Source of the DNA: Sanghuangporus weigelae
Lineage: Eukaryota > Basidiomycota > Agaricomycetes > Hymenochaetales > Hymenochaetaceae
Reading direction: 5' to 3'
NCBI GenBank assembly: GCA_033182465.1
Contig: CP137327.1
Location: 1,116,001-1,180,000 of the forward strand
Length of the DNA: 64,000 nucleotides
Shown here: positions 24,001 to 35,100 of the stretch, piece by piece
Layout of the letters: each line of letters begins with the position of its first letter
Numbering within the stretch: position 1 is the stretch's first letter
Made by a program: the position numbers and the translations under genes
The notes under the pieces: generated by a model
What the model was told of the DNA's origin: nothing
The model's database searches: none
The model's input: the letters and a program-made list of their open reading frames with translations, nothing else

Positions 24001-25558
24001 TCTGCTGCTCCTTCATCCTTTTGAGCACTGTCTCCTTCTCGATTTCGACGAGTTGACGGCGATCCCTCTCGCTCAGTCCGAGCCAGAACTCCTTGATGCG
24101 CTCGCGCTCTTCGGACGTATTTGTGCTCCAAATTTTATTATTTGACTTGGCATTAGCCCCGCCCGACGAGCCACCTGGCGGCCGATGTTTTTGAGGCGCA
24201 GATGCATTTGAGACCGGTGGCGATGGATTGTGATGTGGATGGGAGTGGTTGGCGTAACTCTGAGGAGGAGCAGGAGCCTTTGCAGCAGCCCGAGCAGAGC
24301 GCGGCGGTACAGAGTTTGTCGTGTTCGTCGCCGCCGTCGGTGCAGCCGGGGCATATGCCATTGGCTGCTTGCCAGCTGCTCGCGACGATGGCGGGGGAGC
24401 ATTGCGGGCGGGAGCCATGGTATGGTCGGGAGTGATATTGTGAGGAGGAGGAGTATTCGGATTCGTGTCCGGCACTGACACTGGTACTGTCACAGTCCCG
24501 GCCGGCAACGGATCACTAAGCAGTCCGCCGGTCTCTGCCTTCCTTCTATTCTTGGAATTCTTAGTCGGCACCCGGTCTCTCTCGGCCGGGTATACTGCCT
24601 CAGTTGGATATGCGCCCGGCAACAGTGCCTCCTCTTCTACCTCACAATATACTGTGCCGCCGTTAACATTCCAGCCGGGCGCATATGTCCCGTTTCCATC
24701 TGCTCGTCGCTCATCCAGCTCGTCCTCGCTGTACATATCTCCCTCTTCAAATAGTCCATCCTCACCCTCATAAACCTCTTGTGACAACACAACATTTGCA
24801 TGCAGTGCAGTCCTCTGCCCCGTCTCCCCCGAGTCTTTACTGCTCATGAGACGTTCAAGTGCCTGAGTGATCGCGAGTTCGGAGAACGCATTTGTGTCCA
24901 GAGGGGATGCGTCGTTCGTCTTCATGGTTCCTTGCGTAGCCGTGACTCCAATCCCAGTATCGTTACCCCGTAATGCCTGTCGTGCAAGCGCGCGCGTCCT
25001 CCGCTCCTTCCCTTCATCCGAAGTGTCCTCCAAAGCCTCCATACAGGTGCGCAAGAAGTGGTTCATCGCCGGGAGCCCATCAAGATTCTTGCGCATATCT
25101 TCCTCCTCAGTAGTCTCGGCGTCGAGCCCAAGCCTTCTGTACATCTCAGCGAATACTTCAGTATACTTCGCCGGCGATCCATTCGCGAGCAATTGCTCCG
25201 CGCTGTGGCGCGCTGCTGTAGATATTGAATTCAGAGAAGCAGTGGTCGAGAGATGCACAGACTCGAGGTCTGGCGCGAGTCTCGTGAGAGTATGCGTGAA
25301 TGAGCCAGGAGCTTTAAACCTTTCGAGCTCAGGCAAGTCGTCATCCCCGTCGTCCAGGACGTGCTGCATAGTCATTCCACCCTCCGCATCCCCTACACTC
25401 TTCCCCTTCTTCCTCTTCTTCTTCTTGCCGCCGCCAGTTGCTGATGCTGGTGGCGACGTTGGAGCTGCGCCGTTCACCTGAGCAGGAGTGGCAGGAGCAA
25501 CTGGCATCTTCACGGGCTTAGGCCGTGTGTGATGCTTCCCACTCTTCACGGGACCCAT
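21042..25558 (-). CDS. NST1: Stress response protein NST1 homologue
   Basis: Five exons chain in frame to 1375 aa: 25558-23964, 23826-23327, 23212-23016, 22953-22736 and 22659-21042. The N-terminus has a short basic Lys/Arg block. A cysteine pair ([10 protein letters not shown]) spans the first junction, followed by the conserved [20 protein letters not shown] segment. Two Asp/Glu-rich acidic blocks follow (about 23460-23530 and 23030-23110). Exon 4 has the family motif [19 protein letters not shown]. Exon 5 begins with a very long charged Lys/Glu/Arg coiled coil of about 180 residues and ends in a Pro/Ser/Gly-rich disordered tail. This order is that of fungal NST1, known in yeast as a negative regulator of salt tolerance and linked to mRNA-processing and decay proteins. 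The molecular activity is unknown. All splice sites are GT-AG. Confidence 0.9.
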
Positions 25559-26350
25559 ACTTCGAGACCTTTTGAGTAATTACCGAAGTTACGCTTGAGC
25601 TTTCTATCAAAGAGCAAGTTGTTCCGTGCAGCAAGCCGTGAAAGTTACGTTAAACAAGCGCCTACAACCAACCAACCAAACGTCAGCCCTTTAGATCTAC
25701 CAGTCTAATCGATGAATACTTCAATGTGCAAGCATACCTTGTCCAGAAGACTTGTGACCTTCTCGAGTACCGAATTAACGTGTAACGATGTCCTGACGGC
25801 GAGTGGCAGAAATGCTGTTGGGTGCTTGAACCTCGGCGCCGTTACGGATGAAGATCTACGCTCACGCGAACGTCGGTTATTTGATTGAGAAGATCTAGAA
25901 ATTAAATTATAGTTTTAGACCATTCAGCCGGCGGCGCTTGCCTTTTTTGGGAATTTTATTTCTCACGATCTAGGTCGGAACTCTCATACCTAAAATTCAG
26001 TGAATAGTAATTTCGCATTGAATCGTTGCTTGAACAGGCTGGCGACGTAAATACAACAGCCGTGCACCGTACTCTGCTTAGTTCATACATGAAAGAGAGA
26101 TTACGGATATAGAAATTGACAAAATGCCAGCTGCAATATCTGGAGTGGAAATGTATTGCAAGTTGCTCTTGTTCATTCAAGAATGAATATTGAGGTCTTT
26201 CCTTGCCATGGCCTTTGCCTCCCCCCCATGTCGCAGATCCAAAGGTAGTCAACTCGACGATTCATAGAGAGTGATACGAACCATCAAGGCGAAAAGTGCA
26301 ATATCAATCAAACAGAAAAACGCCAGTGAACGACTAAGAACTCGAAACGA
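25559..26350. other. Intergenic region upstream of NST1
   Basis: 792 bp between the NST1 start and the stop of the next minus-strand gene. It probably carries the NST1 promoter and leader. A 98-codon minus-strand frame at 25956-26252 has no recognisable features. Confidence 0.5.
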
Positions 26351-27297
26351 CTACACTCTCCTCACTCTCTTCGCGTCTCTCGTGGCGCTGAGAGGCGGAA
26401 TCCAATTGATTCCCGCACCGGCCGGAATAGCTTGATATATCGCATCCTCGTCTATAGCACGTCTTCGGAATGCACCCAGGTGAAGGTCTGCCGAAACGAG
26501 CAGCTCGATCGAGTGAGTCTCCGTAAGGTCAATATCGGTTTCGGATTTGAAAGAATTTCTTGTGCAGGGTACAAGGCCGAGATATTTGGATGTATCGCTT
26601 TTGACGGACGACGCGGGCATTGGATTGGAAATGACAGGTTGAATGATGTTCGAGGAAGGGTGACTGGGTTCGTGTGATGTAGTTGAAAGCCCGTCGAGAT
26701 TCCGTCTACTTTCTGAGGCGGAGGTAACCACTACATAATCCGTCGAAGAGCCATGTTCAGACTCCGAGGAGCCCTCCGCGTCCTGGTCCGAGTCTGCATC
26801 TACTTTTCGCTCTTCTACTTTCGACTCCGAAAGAATTTTGTCTGAATGCGAACACATCCCGTCATCCGGTCTACTCTTGCTACTTTCCTCCGTCAATACT
26901 CTCGTAGGACATGTCCCCCGAGATCTATCTTTCGCGGGAAGCGACTCCAGCGTGATAGTCTCGTTGATGAACATGGCAGCAAGCGCAAAAATATAATGCG
27001 TTGGCCAGATACTGATTGAACCTTTCGGAAGTCCCCGCGGCCAACCATAAACACAGAAACCTCTTTCGAGCAACCATTCGTCGGGACTCTATATTTAAAA
27101 CAAACCCTCCCATAAGTTAGGAAGCTTTCAAGAAAGTAGAAACTTGTGCGGACCTGAAGAAAACCTTTGGGAGAAGAAGAAATATAAGGTTTCCCATTTT
27201 GCTGTTTGATATTGTGTTTCGTGAGCAGCTTGATGATTTGCTGCGAGACGAAATGCTGCAACCGTCTTAGTCTACATGCGATAAATCCATCAATCAT
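26351..27297 (-). CDS. Hypothetical protein, two exons
   Basis: Not recognised. Exon 1 27297-27154 and exon 2 27088-26351 join in phase 0 across a GT-AG intron of 65 bp, giving 293 aa. The N-terminal 48 residues look helical and basic. The segment after the junction (SPDEWLLERGFCVYGWPRGL, then a hydrophobic stretch ending near FALAAMF) is compact and may be the conserved core. The last 200 residues are Ser-, Glu- and Asp-rich and probably disordered. The start at 27297 is the first in-frame ATG; an additional upstream exon cannot be excluded. It lies on the same strand as the TPR-CHAT gene that follows upstream, about 0.6 kb away. No function is proposed. Confidence 0.5.
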
Positions 27298-27913
27298 GAG
27301 ATGAGAATATTCAGAAGAAACAAAGCTTTCGCGACCTCATCGGACCATCATCGACTCCATGTTGCTTACAAAGTCTTCGATTCTTGGCCAGGACTTCCGG
27401 ATGGTGACTCTGTATGAAACGAGACAAAATAAAACATCAGAAAAGATGAGGATTCAAGTTGCTGGTGGCGTAATGAGGAGAATTGCATCACTTTTTCAGA
27501 GAGTTCTGGCGCTTAGAATCTCTTTGTATCTGAGTCTTTACGAGCATATTCTTTCCGCAACCGTCTCCTTCCAAAGAAAAAAAGGGGGGGAAGTACTTAC
27601 GAACGCGAGCAGTGCAGTATTTGATTCTGTCGTCGAATCACTGAGTGAAGAACATAATGGAAGGTCATTCATAGCGGAAGCGTATTAACCAGAGTGAGAG
27701 TGATGGAGGGGGACAAAGAGGTTGGAACAAAGAAGAAAGAAAATTGGAAGAAAAAAAAGCTGTGCCAATCTTTCCAATTCAAGTACTTACCTTTTTTGGC
27801 CGACAAGTGGACACCAATCAATAGTAAAATGAATGAACACCTTGGTGGAGAACTGATTTATGTAAGAAAATGAAAAAATGCATTCGATAACAAATGTCTG
27901 TATTGTTTTCAAA
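27298..27913. other. Intergenic spacer, 3' side of TPR-CHAT gene 1
   Basis: No gene seen. It would hold the 3' untranslated region of the first TPR-CHAT gene and the leader of the hypothetical gene downstream. Confidence 0.5.
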
Positions 27914-30900
27914 TCAAGCACCTATATGCACAAGGTTAACCCATCTCTCCGCCTTCATCTCCACCCTGAGTCCGTCGAGTCCCTCATCTCCACGCTCCTT
28001 CAGCCTCAAAGCAGCTTCACGGACAGCCGCAGCAGCTCTCTTAAATCTCACCTCTCCTTCTCCAAGCTCTCTCATGAGATCCGTATATATAGATAAAGAA
28101 AAGAAAGGTCCGTCTCGGTCAAGCAACTGCCACATCGTACCAATCACGCTCCGAAATCCACAGAACTGCATTGCAGATGATAGATGAAGTACCTCGTCCA
28201 TTGCAGCTTTAGGATGCTGTTCTGCAGTATGGCAAGCCGACAGGAAAGCTAATTCGGCATTCGGAAGGTTGGCACGAGCAATGTCCAATAAAGTGAGGTT
28301 ACCACCAGAAAGCATGAGCGAGGAATTGAAGGGCTCCTCGTCCAGTAGCCCATGACATACAAAATGGACCCACTGTACCCTCCGAAGTCTCCTGAGTACA
28401 ACTTCCGGTGTCGCCTGATCATCGAGGAGCTGCTTGTCAATGCGTCGAATTCTGCGTATCGTGTCCTTTTCTTTCTTCGCCGACGGAAGTTTAGTGTCGG
28501 CAATGAAAAGCATCCTCCCGTCTACATCGGCGACACCTGATCGAGCTGTGATGAGTGACTTGATAGTCGGTGTGTATGAGGAGATGTAATCGTCAAGAAG
28601 GTATTTTTCGGTGCCGTCCGCACCCTGGTAGGGTCCTGCGGCATGGAAAGGAAGGGCTGACAGGACCGATGTAGGACACCACCAGATCCGCGATCCTTCG
28701 TGGTAACCGAGCTCCTTGAGTTTCTGAACAACTTTCGAGACGACCCGTTCCCAAAGTACCTTCATCACTCGCCGAAGCACCTCATCGTACTCGGCGGAAC
28801 TTACTCTGTACCGTTGGCGCACTCCTATGAGTTCGTCATATAGAGCGATCGCGTCAGCATGGAAGTCTTTGTCCAGCGGAACACAGGAACATGGAACCTC
28901 CTTGCCGGGAAGAACAATGAGCGCATCGCATCTATGGACGGAGTGATTGAGTACGATGACCGGTCCCTCTGAGGCTCCCTGCTGTAGAACCTCGAACGGT
29001 GAGGCCTGGAGAAAATCCTCAAATCCAGGTATTCGCCGCACTTCCTCGATTAGTTCTTCCTGCTCCTGTGAGAGCTGTCTTACTTGTACTAGCATCTGGT
29101 CGATTGACTGCTGATTCTGTAATACGCTGTATGCGCGAATTCCATTAGCACCTTCAATGACATCTGAAATAGCTGATCTTGGTTCGGGAGATGTCGTTAA
29201 TGCCTCGAGAGCGCGGCTGCAATTTCCCAATCTATCCGCGAGTGCTGAGTCTACCTCGGAGAGTCGTTCAAGTGGAGACCTGAGTCCACGCAACTCCGAC
29301 CACAGTAACGCTCTCCCTTGCTCAAGAAGCTCTATCGCTTGAGTGAGGTTGCCCTTTTCGATGGCATAAGAAGCAGCGTCAAGAGCAAGCATTCGGTAAC
29401 GACCATCACTGGACAGGAAATCGTGCCGTGACGACAGAGTAGGCCTAATCGTGAGCGCATGTTGGATGATTGACATCGCTGTTCTATAAGCCTCAAGCAC
29501 TGTCCGGTGGTCATGACTTCGTGCCAATGTTGTCCAACGATGCGCTGCTCTAAGTCGATCAGATGATCTCGACAAAGCATGGTCTGCAGCATGACTCAGA
29601 GAAACAACGCATCCCTCTAAATCCTCTGTACGCCCTTCTTTCTCAAAACGCGAGTAAAGAGATAAGGCAAGATTGTACAGTAACCGAGAACTGTCCGGAT
29701 GCCCGTCTGGTCGCAGGTCTAGCGCGGCCCGGGACAATTTGATGGATTCCTCAAGGTCTTCAATTCTCCCGCTGTATCCGAAGCGGTCTGACAGGGAAGT
29801 TGCAATATTACCTAACGAGTGATGACGATGTGGATGTCCTTCTGGCCGAAATTCCAGAGCGTCACGCTGTAGAACAATTGATTCTTCGAGGTCCTCGATC
29901 TTTCCACCGTGCTGAAAGCGAGTGCTTAGTGATAAAGCAAGGTTTCCAAGTGAGACAGGGCGATTTGGGTGACCCTCGGATCGAAGGGCCAGTGCGGCAC
30001 GATCCAGTGCGATTGATTCATTGAGGTCTTCAATTCTCCCGCTGTTTCGGAAGCAATCCGACAGAGCGCCCGCAAGATTGCCTAGTACGTGATGATGGTC
30101 AGGGTGGCCCTCAGGTAAAACGGCCAGAGCAGCACGGTACAGCCCGATTGACTCCTCAAGGTCGTCGATTCTCCCCCCGTAGTGAAAGCGTGTCCACAGA
30201 CAGGTTGCAAGGCTACTCACCGAATGATTATGATGCGGATGTCCTTCGGGCCGAAGGGATAAAACGGTACGCTGCAGGGTGATCGTTTCTTCAAGATCGT
30301 CGACTCTTCCACTATGCTGAAAGCGAGTCCATAGGCAGGTTGCAAGACTTTCCAGCGACTTTGAACGATCCGGATGGGCATCGGTTCGAAGTATCAATGC
30401 GCAACGTTCGAGCTCGATCGCCTCTTCAAGATCAGCAATTCTCCCATTCAGTAGAAATCGAATCCTCAAAGAATTTGCAAGACTGCTCAGCGACTTCGAA
30501 CGCTCCGGATTGCCTTCAGGTCGGAGAGCCAGGGCAGCACGATGCAATGTGATCGATTCCTCGAGATCCTCGAATTTTCCTCTGTGCTCAAAGCGAGTAG
30601 ATAAGGCCAGTGCAAGATTGCCTAATGATAAATGACGATGAGGGTGACCGTCGGGCCGAAGCTCTAGAGCAGCGCGATGCAATATGATCGATTCATCGAG
30701 ATCGTACATCTTCCCGCTCTGCTGAAATCGAGTCCACAGCGAGCTTCCAAGATTGCACAGTGAATATGGTCGACTTGGGTTACCCTCGGGTCGAAGAGCC
30801 AGTGCTTCACGGTCCAGCTCGATCGATTCCACAAGGTCCGCAATTCTTTGACAGAGACGAAACCGATTCTTCAGAGAGACTGCAAGAAGACCCAGCGTAT

Positions 30901-31333
30901 AATGACGACCCGGGTGTCCTTGGGGTTGAAAAGCCAAAATAGCACGGTCCAACTTGATCGATTCCTCAAGGTCGTCAATTCTTCCGCTGTGCTCAAAGCG
31001 ACTCCTCAGGCAGCTTGCGAGGCTATTAATAGGACGATCCGGATGGTCATCGGGTAAAAGGGCCAGTGCTTCTTCGTAAAGTACGATTGCTCTCTCCAGG
31101 TCTCCGATATCTCTGCATCGCTTATATCGCTCCCGAAGTCCACGAGCAAGATTTTGCAATGGGTTCGCCCGTTCGGGGTGCCCACGAGGACATAAATCAA
31201 GCACAGTTTGATCAAGAGAGATGATCAAGTCGAGGTCTTCCCTGGAACCCGTTTGCTTGAAACGAGACCATGAGGAAACGGCCTGAGAAGTTAGGAAATC
31301 AGCGTCCTGAGTATCAAACTGGCTGAACGGCAT
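27914..31333 (-). CDS. TPR-CHAT protein 1 (caspase-like)
   Basis: A single uninterrupted frame of 1139 aa. Residues about 1-55 form a unique N-terminus. About 12 tandem 45-residue helical repeats follow (consensus SLGNLA.SL..RF...GRI.DLEESI.L.RAALALRPEGHP), related to TPR repeats. A linker of about 200 residues precedes a C-terminal CHAT domain (Caspase HetF Associated with TPRs). CHAT hallmarks are WWCPTSVLSALPFHAAG, FVCHG with candidate catalytic His994, and LAFLSAC with candidate nucleophile Cys1034. CHAT is a clan CD caspase/separase-like cysteine peptidase fold; the repeats would bind a partner or ligand. Substrate and trigger are unknown. The gene is intronless, unlike the other host genes here, and complete. 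Its paralogue starts to the right on the same strand, with an intergenic gap of 0.84 kb. Confidence 0.9.
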   Translation of the reverse strand: MPFSQFDTQDADFLTSQAVSSWSRFKQTGSREDLDLIISLDQTVLDLCPRGHPERANPLQNLARGLRERYKRCRDIGDLERAIVLYEEALALLPDDHPDRPINSLASCLRSRFEHSGRIDDLEESIKLDRAILAFQPQGHPGRHYTLGLLAVSLKNRFRLCQRIADLVESIELDREALALRPEGNPSRPYSLCNLGSSLWTRFQQSGKMYDLDESIILHRAALELRPDGHPHRHLSLGNLALALSTRFEHRGKFEDLEESITLHRAALALRPEGNPERSKSLSSLANSLRIRFLLNGRIADLEEAIELERCALILRTDAHPDRSKSLESLATCLWTRFQHSGRVDDLEETITLQRTVLSLRPEGHPHHNHSVSSLATCLWTRFHYGGRIDDLEESIGLYRAALAVLPEGHPDHHHVLGNLAGALSDCFRNSGRIEDLNESIALDRAALALRSEGHPNRPVSLGNLALSLSTRFQHGGKIEDLEESIVLQRDALEFRPEGHPHRHHSLGNIATSLSDRFGYSGRIEDLEESIKLSRAALDLRPDGHPDSSRLLYNLALSLYSRFEKEGRTEDLEGCVVSLSHAADHALSRSSDRLRAAHRWTTLARSHDHRTVLEAYRTAMSIIQHALTIRPTLSSRHDFLSSDGRYRMLALDAASYAIEKGNLTQAIELLEQGRALLWSELRGLRSPLERLSEVDSALADRLGNCSRALEALTTSPEPRSAISDVIEGANGIRAYSVLQNQQSIDQMLVQVRQLSQEQEELIEEVRRIPGFEDFLQASPFEVLQQGASEGPVIVLNHSVHRCDALIVLPGKEVPCSCVPLDKDFHADAIALYDELIGVRQRYRVSSAEYDEVLRRVMKVLWERVVSKVVQKLKELGYHEGSRIWWCPTSVLSALPFHAAGPYQGADGTEKYLLDDYISSYTPTIKSLITARSGVADVDGRMLFIADTKLPSAKKEKDTIRRIRRIDKQLLDDQATPEVVLRRLRRVQWVHFVCHGLLDEEPFNSSLMLSGGNLTLLDIARANLPNAELAFLSACHTAEQHPKAAMDEVLHLSSAMQFCGFRSVIGTMWQLLDRDGPFFSLSIYTDLMRELGEGEVRFKRAAAAVREAALRLKERGDEGLDGLRVEMKAERWVNLVHIGA

Positions 31334-32177
31334 GACCCTAGGAATAACATAAATTCTTGTATTTTCAGATACGGGCTGGATGGATTACGGGCTGACTTTT
31401 TCTTTCTCCGTCTTAAAGTGCATTTAGCAAGTTGGATGATGGGTGTAGGGCAGAAAACGGAGTTCAAGTAAGAAAGCAGGATTATATATAGTTGTCATTC
31501 GGCAAATCCCGCGTCGTGGTGTCCCCTACATACACCTCACCTCCAACCGGGGTCCTCCTTTACGCATGACGATCCGATCACCCAGAGCTCAGTGCTGATT
31601 TGGACCGTCAGACGCATGGATTGGCGAGGAGGCGACTAGTATGTTCCAATATTTCTCAGAGTTTGCGAAGCCCTGTTTCCCTCAGACTACCAGAAACTGC
31701 CGAGGGTGCTTCTTGGTGGGTGGAGGGGCGAACAGAACGAAGTTGGATCTCTGTCTTCTTCCGTGATCATCACTTATATAGAGCTAGTATCACTACTGAC
31801 AAAAGAAAGGAAAAGACTGAAATCTCATATTTTGATAGGCACGAAAAAGGAGAACTAACACTGTTTGCTGGATTGTAGTGCGTCATCTCCGTTCCGCCGA
31901 CATGCAGGAAGTGAGGGCCTACAAGATCTTTGGGACAACAGGAATTCTCTTTACGAAAAAAGAAGATAACTGTCAGTGAACTTTTGTCTCGCAAACGACT
32001 TGCAGGTGAAAAGGGGAATAGCAGGATGTTCATATCGGGTCCCGCATAATACATGAGAATTGAACGACACCCAAGGACTTCTCTCTTGCTACCCTGTTTT
32101 ACAAAAATAATTACTGGACGAGACTACAGCAGCAGACCACGACAGGAAGTCGTAGCCGAAGTTCTTCTCCATTACAA
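31334..32177. other. Intergenic spacer between TPR-CHAT genes 1 and 2
   Basis: 844 bp. It contains the promoter of TPR-CHAT gene 1 and the 3' region of gene 2. Short frames at 31600-31878 (plus) and 31770-32054 (minus) have no family features. Confidence 0.5.
31481..31491 (-). promoter_or_regulatory. Putative TATA box of TPR-CHAT gene 1
   Basis: The minus strand reads CTATATATAAT about 150 bp upstream of the start codon at 31333. Position and sequence fit a TATA element. TPR-CHAT gene 2 has a comparable element at a similar distance, which supports the assignment weakly. Confidence 0.4.
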
Positions 32178-35100
32178 TTAGGCACCAATGTGCACAAGGT
32201 TAACCCATCTCTCTGCCTTCATCTCCACCCTGTATCCGTCAGCTCCCTCATCTCCGCGCTCCCTCAACCTCAACGCAGCCTCACGCACAGCTTCAGCGGC
32301 CCTCTTGAATCTCACCTCTCCTTCTCCAACCTCCCTCATGAGATCCATATAGATAGATAAAGAAAAGAAAGGTCCGTCTCGGTCAAGCAACTGCCACATC
32401 GTACCAATCACGCTCCGGAATCCACAGAACTGCATTGCAGACGACAGATGAAGCACCTCATCCATTGCAACCTTGGGATGCTGCTCTGCAGTATGACACG
32501 CCGACAGGAAAGCTAGTTCGGCATTCGGAAGATTCGCACGAGCAATGTCCAGTAATGTGAGGTTTCCACCGGAGAGCTTGAGCGAGGAATTGAAGGGCTC
32601 CTCGTCCAGTAGCCCATGACATACAAAATGGACCCAGCGCACCCTCCGAAGCATCCTAAGTACTGCTTCCGGTGTCGCCTGATCATCCAAGAGCTGCTTC
32701 TCAATCCGACGAATTCTGCGTATCGTGTCTCTTTCCTTCTTTGCCGACGGAAGTTCGGTGTCGGCAACGAAAAGCATCCTCCCGCCTCCATCAGCGACTC
32801 CAGATCGAGCTGTAATGAGTGACTTGAGAGTCGGTGTGTATGAGGAGATGTAATCGTCAAGAAGGTGCTTTTCGGTGCCGTCCGCACCCTGGTAGGGTCC
32901 TGCAGCATGGAAAGGAAGGGCTGACAGGACCGATGTAGGACACCACCAGATCCGCGACCCTTCGTGGACCTCGAGTTCTTTGAGTTTCTGAACAACCTTC
33001 GAGACAACCCGATCCCATAATATCCTCATTACTCGTCGGAGTACTTCGTCATATTCGACCGAACCAACTCGGTATTCCTGGCGGACCCGTACGAGTTCGT
33101 CATGTAGAGCGACAGCGTCGGAATAGAAATCTTTATCCAACGGAATACAGACGCATGGAACATCCTTTCCCGAGATAACAATGAGCACATCGCACCTATG
33201 CTCGGAGTGATTGAGAACGATGACCGGTCCCTCGCAAGCTGCCTGTTGCAGGACCTCAAATGGCGCCGCCTGCAGAAAATCCTCGAATCCAGGTATCCGC
33301 CGCACCTCCTCGATTATTTCTTCTTGTTCCTCTGACAGTCGCCGTACTTGCACTAGCATCTGGTCGATTGAGTGCTGATTCTGCAAACCGCCATCTGGAA
33401 CAACTGATCTTGGTTCGGAGGATGTTCTTAACGCTTCTAGAGCACAGCTACAGTTTCTGAATCTATCTGCAAGTGATGTATCTGCCTCCGAAAGCCGTTC
33501 AAGCGAGGTCCTGAATCCTCGCATGTGCGACCACAGCAAGGTTCTCCCTTGCTCAAGAAGCTCAACGGCTTGAGTGAGATCACCCTTTTCGATGGCATAC
33601 GAAGCAGCGTCAAGAGTTAGCGACCGATGTCCAATACCACTAGAGAGGAAGTCATGTTGTGACGATAGGGTGGGCCTGATCGCGAGTGCACGTTGAATGA
33701 CCAATGTTGCCGCTCTGTAGGCCTCCAAAGTTGTCTGATGACCATGGCGTCGTGCCAATACCGTCCAATAGAAGGCCGCATCGAGGCGACGAGAAGGGCC
33801 TGAGAATACGTGGGCGGTAGCTTGACGCAAAGTTTGAATGCACTCTTCCAAGTCTTCCATCCGTTCCTCTTTCTCATAACGTGTGTAAAGGCGACAGGCG
33901 ATATTATGCAACAACCAAGAGCGGGCAGGATGACCGTCGGGTTGAAGGGCTAGAGCGACACGCAGCAGGGAGATCGATTCCTCGAGGTCGTCGACTCTCC
34001 CGCTGTACGTATAGCGACCCGCTAGTGAGCTTGCAAGGTTTCCGAGCGAGAGATGGCGAAACGGATGACCGTCGGGTCGAAGGGCCAGAGCAGCACGCTC
34101 AAGCAAGATCGATTCCTCAAGGTCGTCGGCTCTCCCGCTGTACGCATAGCGATCTCGTAGTGAGCTTGCAAGGTTTCCAAACGAGAAATGACGATCCGGA
34201 TGACCGTTGGGTCGAAGGGCCAGAGCGGCACGCTGCAGAGAGATCGATTCCTCAAGGTCGTCGACTCTCCCGCTGTGTGCATAGTGATCCGCTAGTGAAC
34301 TTGCAAGGCTTCCGAGCGAGAGATGGCGAAACGGATGACCGTCGGGTCGAAGGGCCAGAGCAGCACGCTCAAGTAAGATCGATTCCTCGAGGTCGTCGAC
34401 TCTCCCACTGTACGCATAGCGATCTCGTAGTGAGCTTGCAAGGCTTCCGAGCGAGAAATGACGATCCGGATGACCGTTGGGTCGAAGGGCCAGAGCAGCA
34501 CGCTGCAGAGAAATCGATTCCTCAAGGTCGTCGACTCTTCCGCTGTGTGCATAACGATCTCGTAGTGAGCTCGCAAGATTTCCGAGCGAGAAATGACGAA
34601 ACGGATGACCGTCGGGTCGAAGGTCCAGAGAGGTACGCTGAAGCAAGATCGATTCCTCGAGGTCCTCGACTCTCCCGCTGTACGCATAGCGAACGGCTAG
34701 TGAGCTTGAAAGGTTTCCGAGCGAGGAATGACGATACGGATGATCGTCGGGTCGAAGGGCCAGAGCGGCACGCTCAAGCAAGATCGACTCCTCGAGGTAG
34801 TCGACTCTCCCGCTGTACGCATAGAGGTCTGCTAGTGAGCTTGCAAGGTTTCCGAGCAAGAAATGACGATCCGGATGACCGTCGGGTCGAAGGACCAGAG
34901 AGGCACGCTGCAGAGAGATCGATTCCTCAAGGTCGTCGGCTCTCCCGCTGTACGCATAGCGGTCTGCTAGTGCGTTTGCAAGATTTCCGAGCGAGTGATG
35001 ACGGTCCGGATGACCGTCGGGTCGAAGGGCCAGAGCGGCACGATGAAGCAAGATCGACTCCTCGAGGTCGTCGACTCTCCCGCTGTACATATAGCGATCT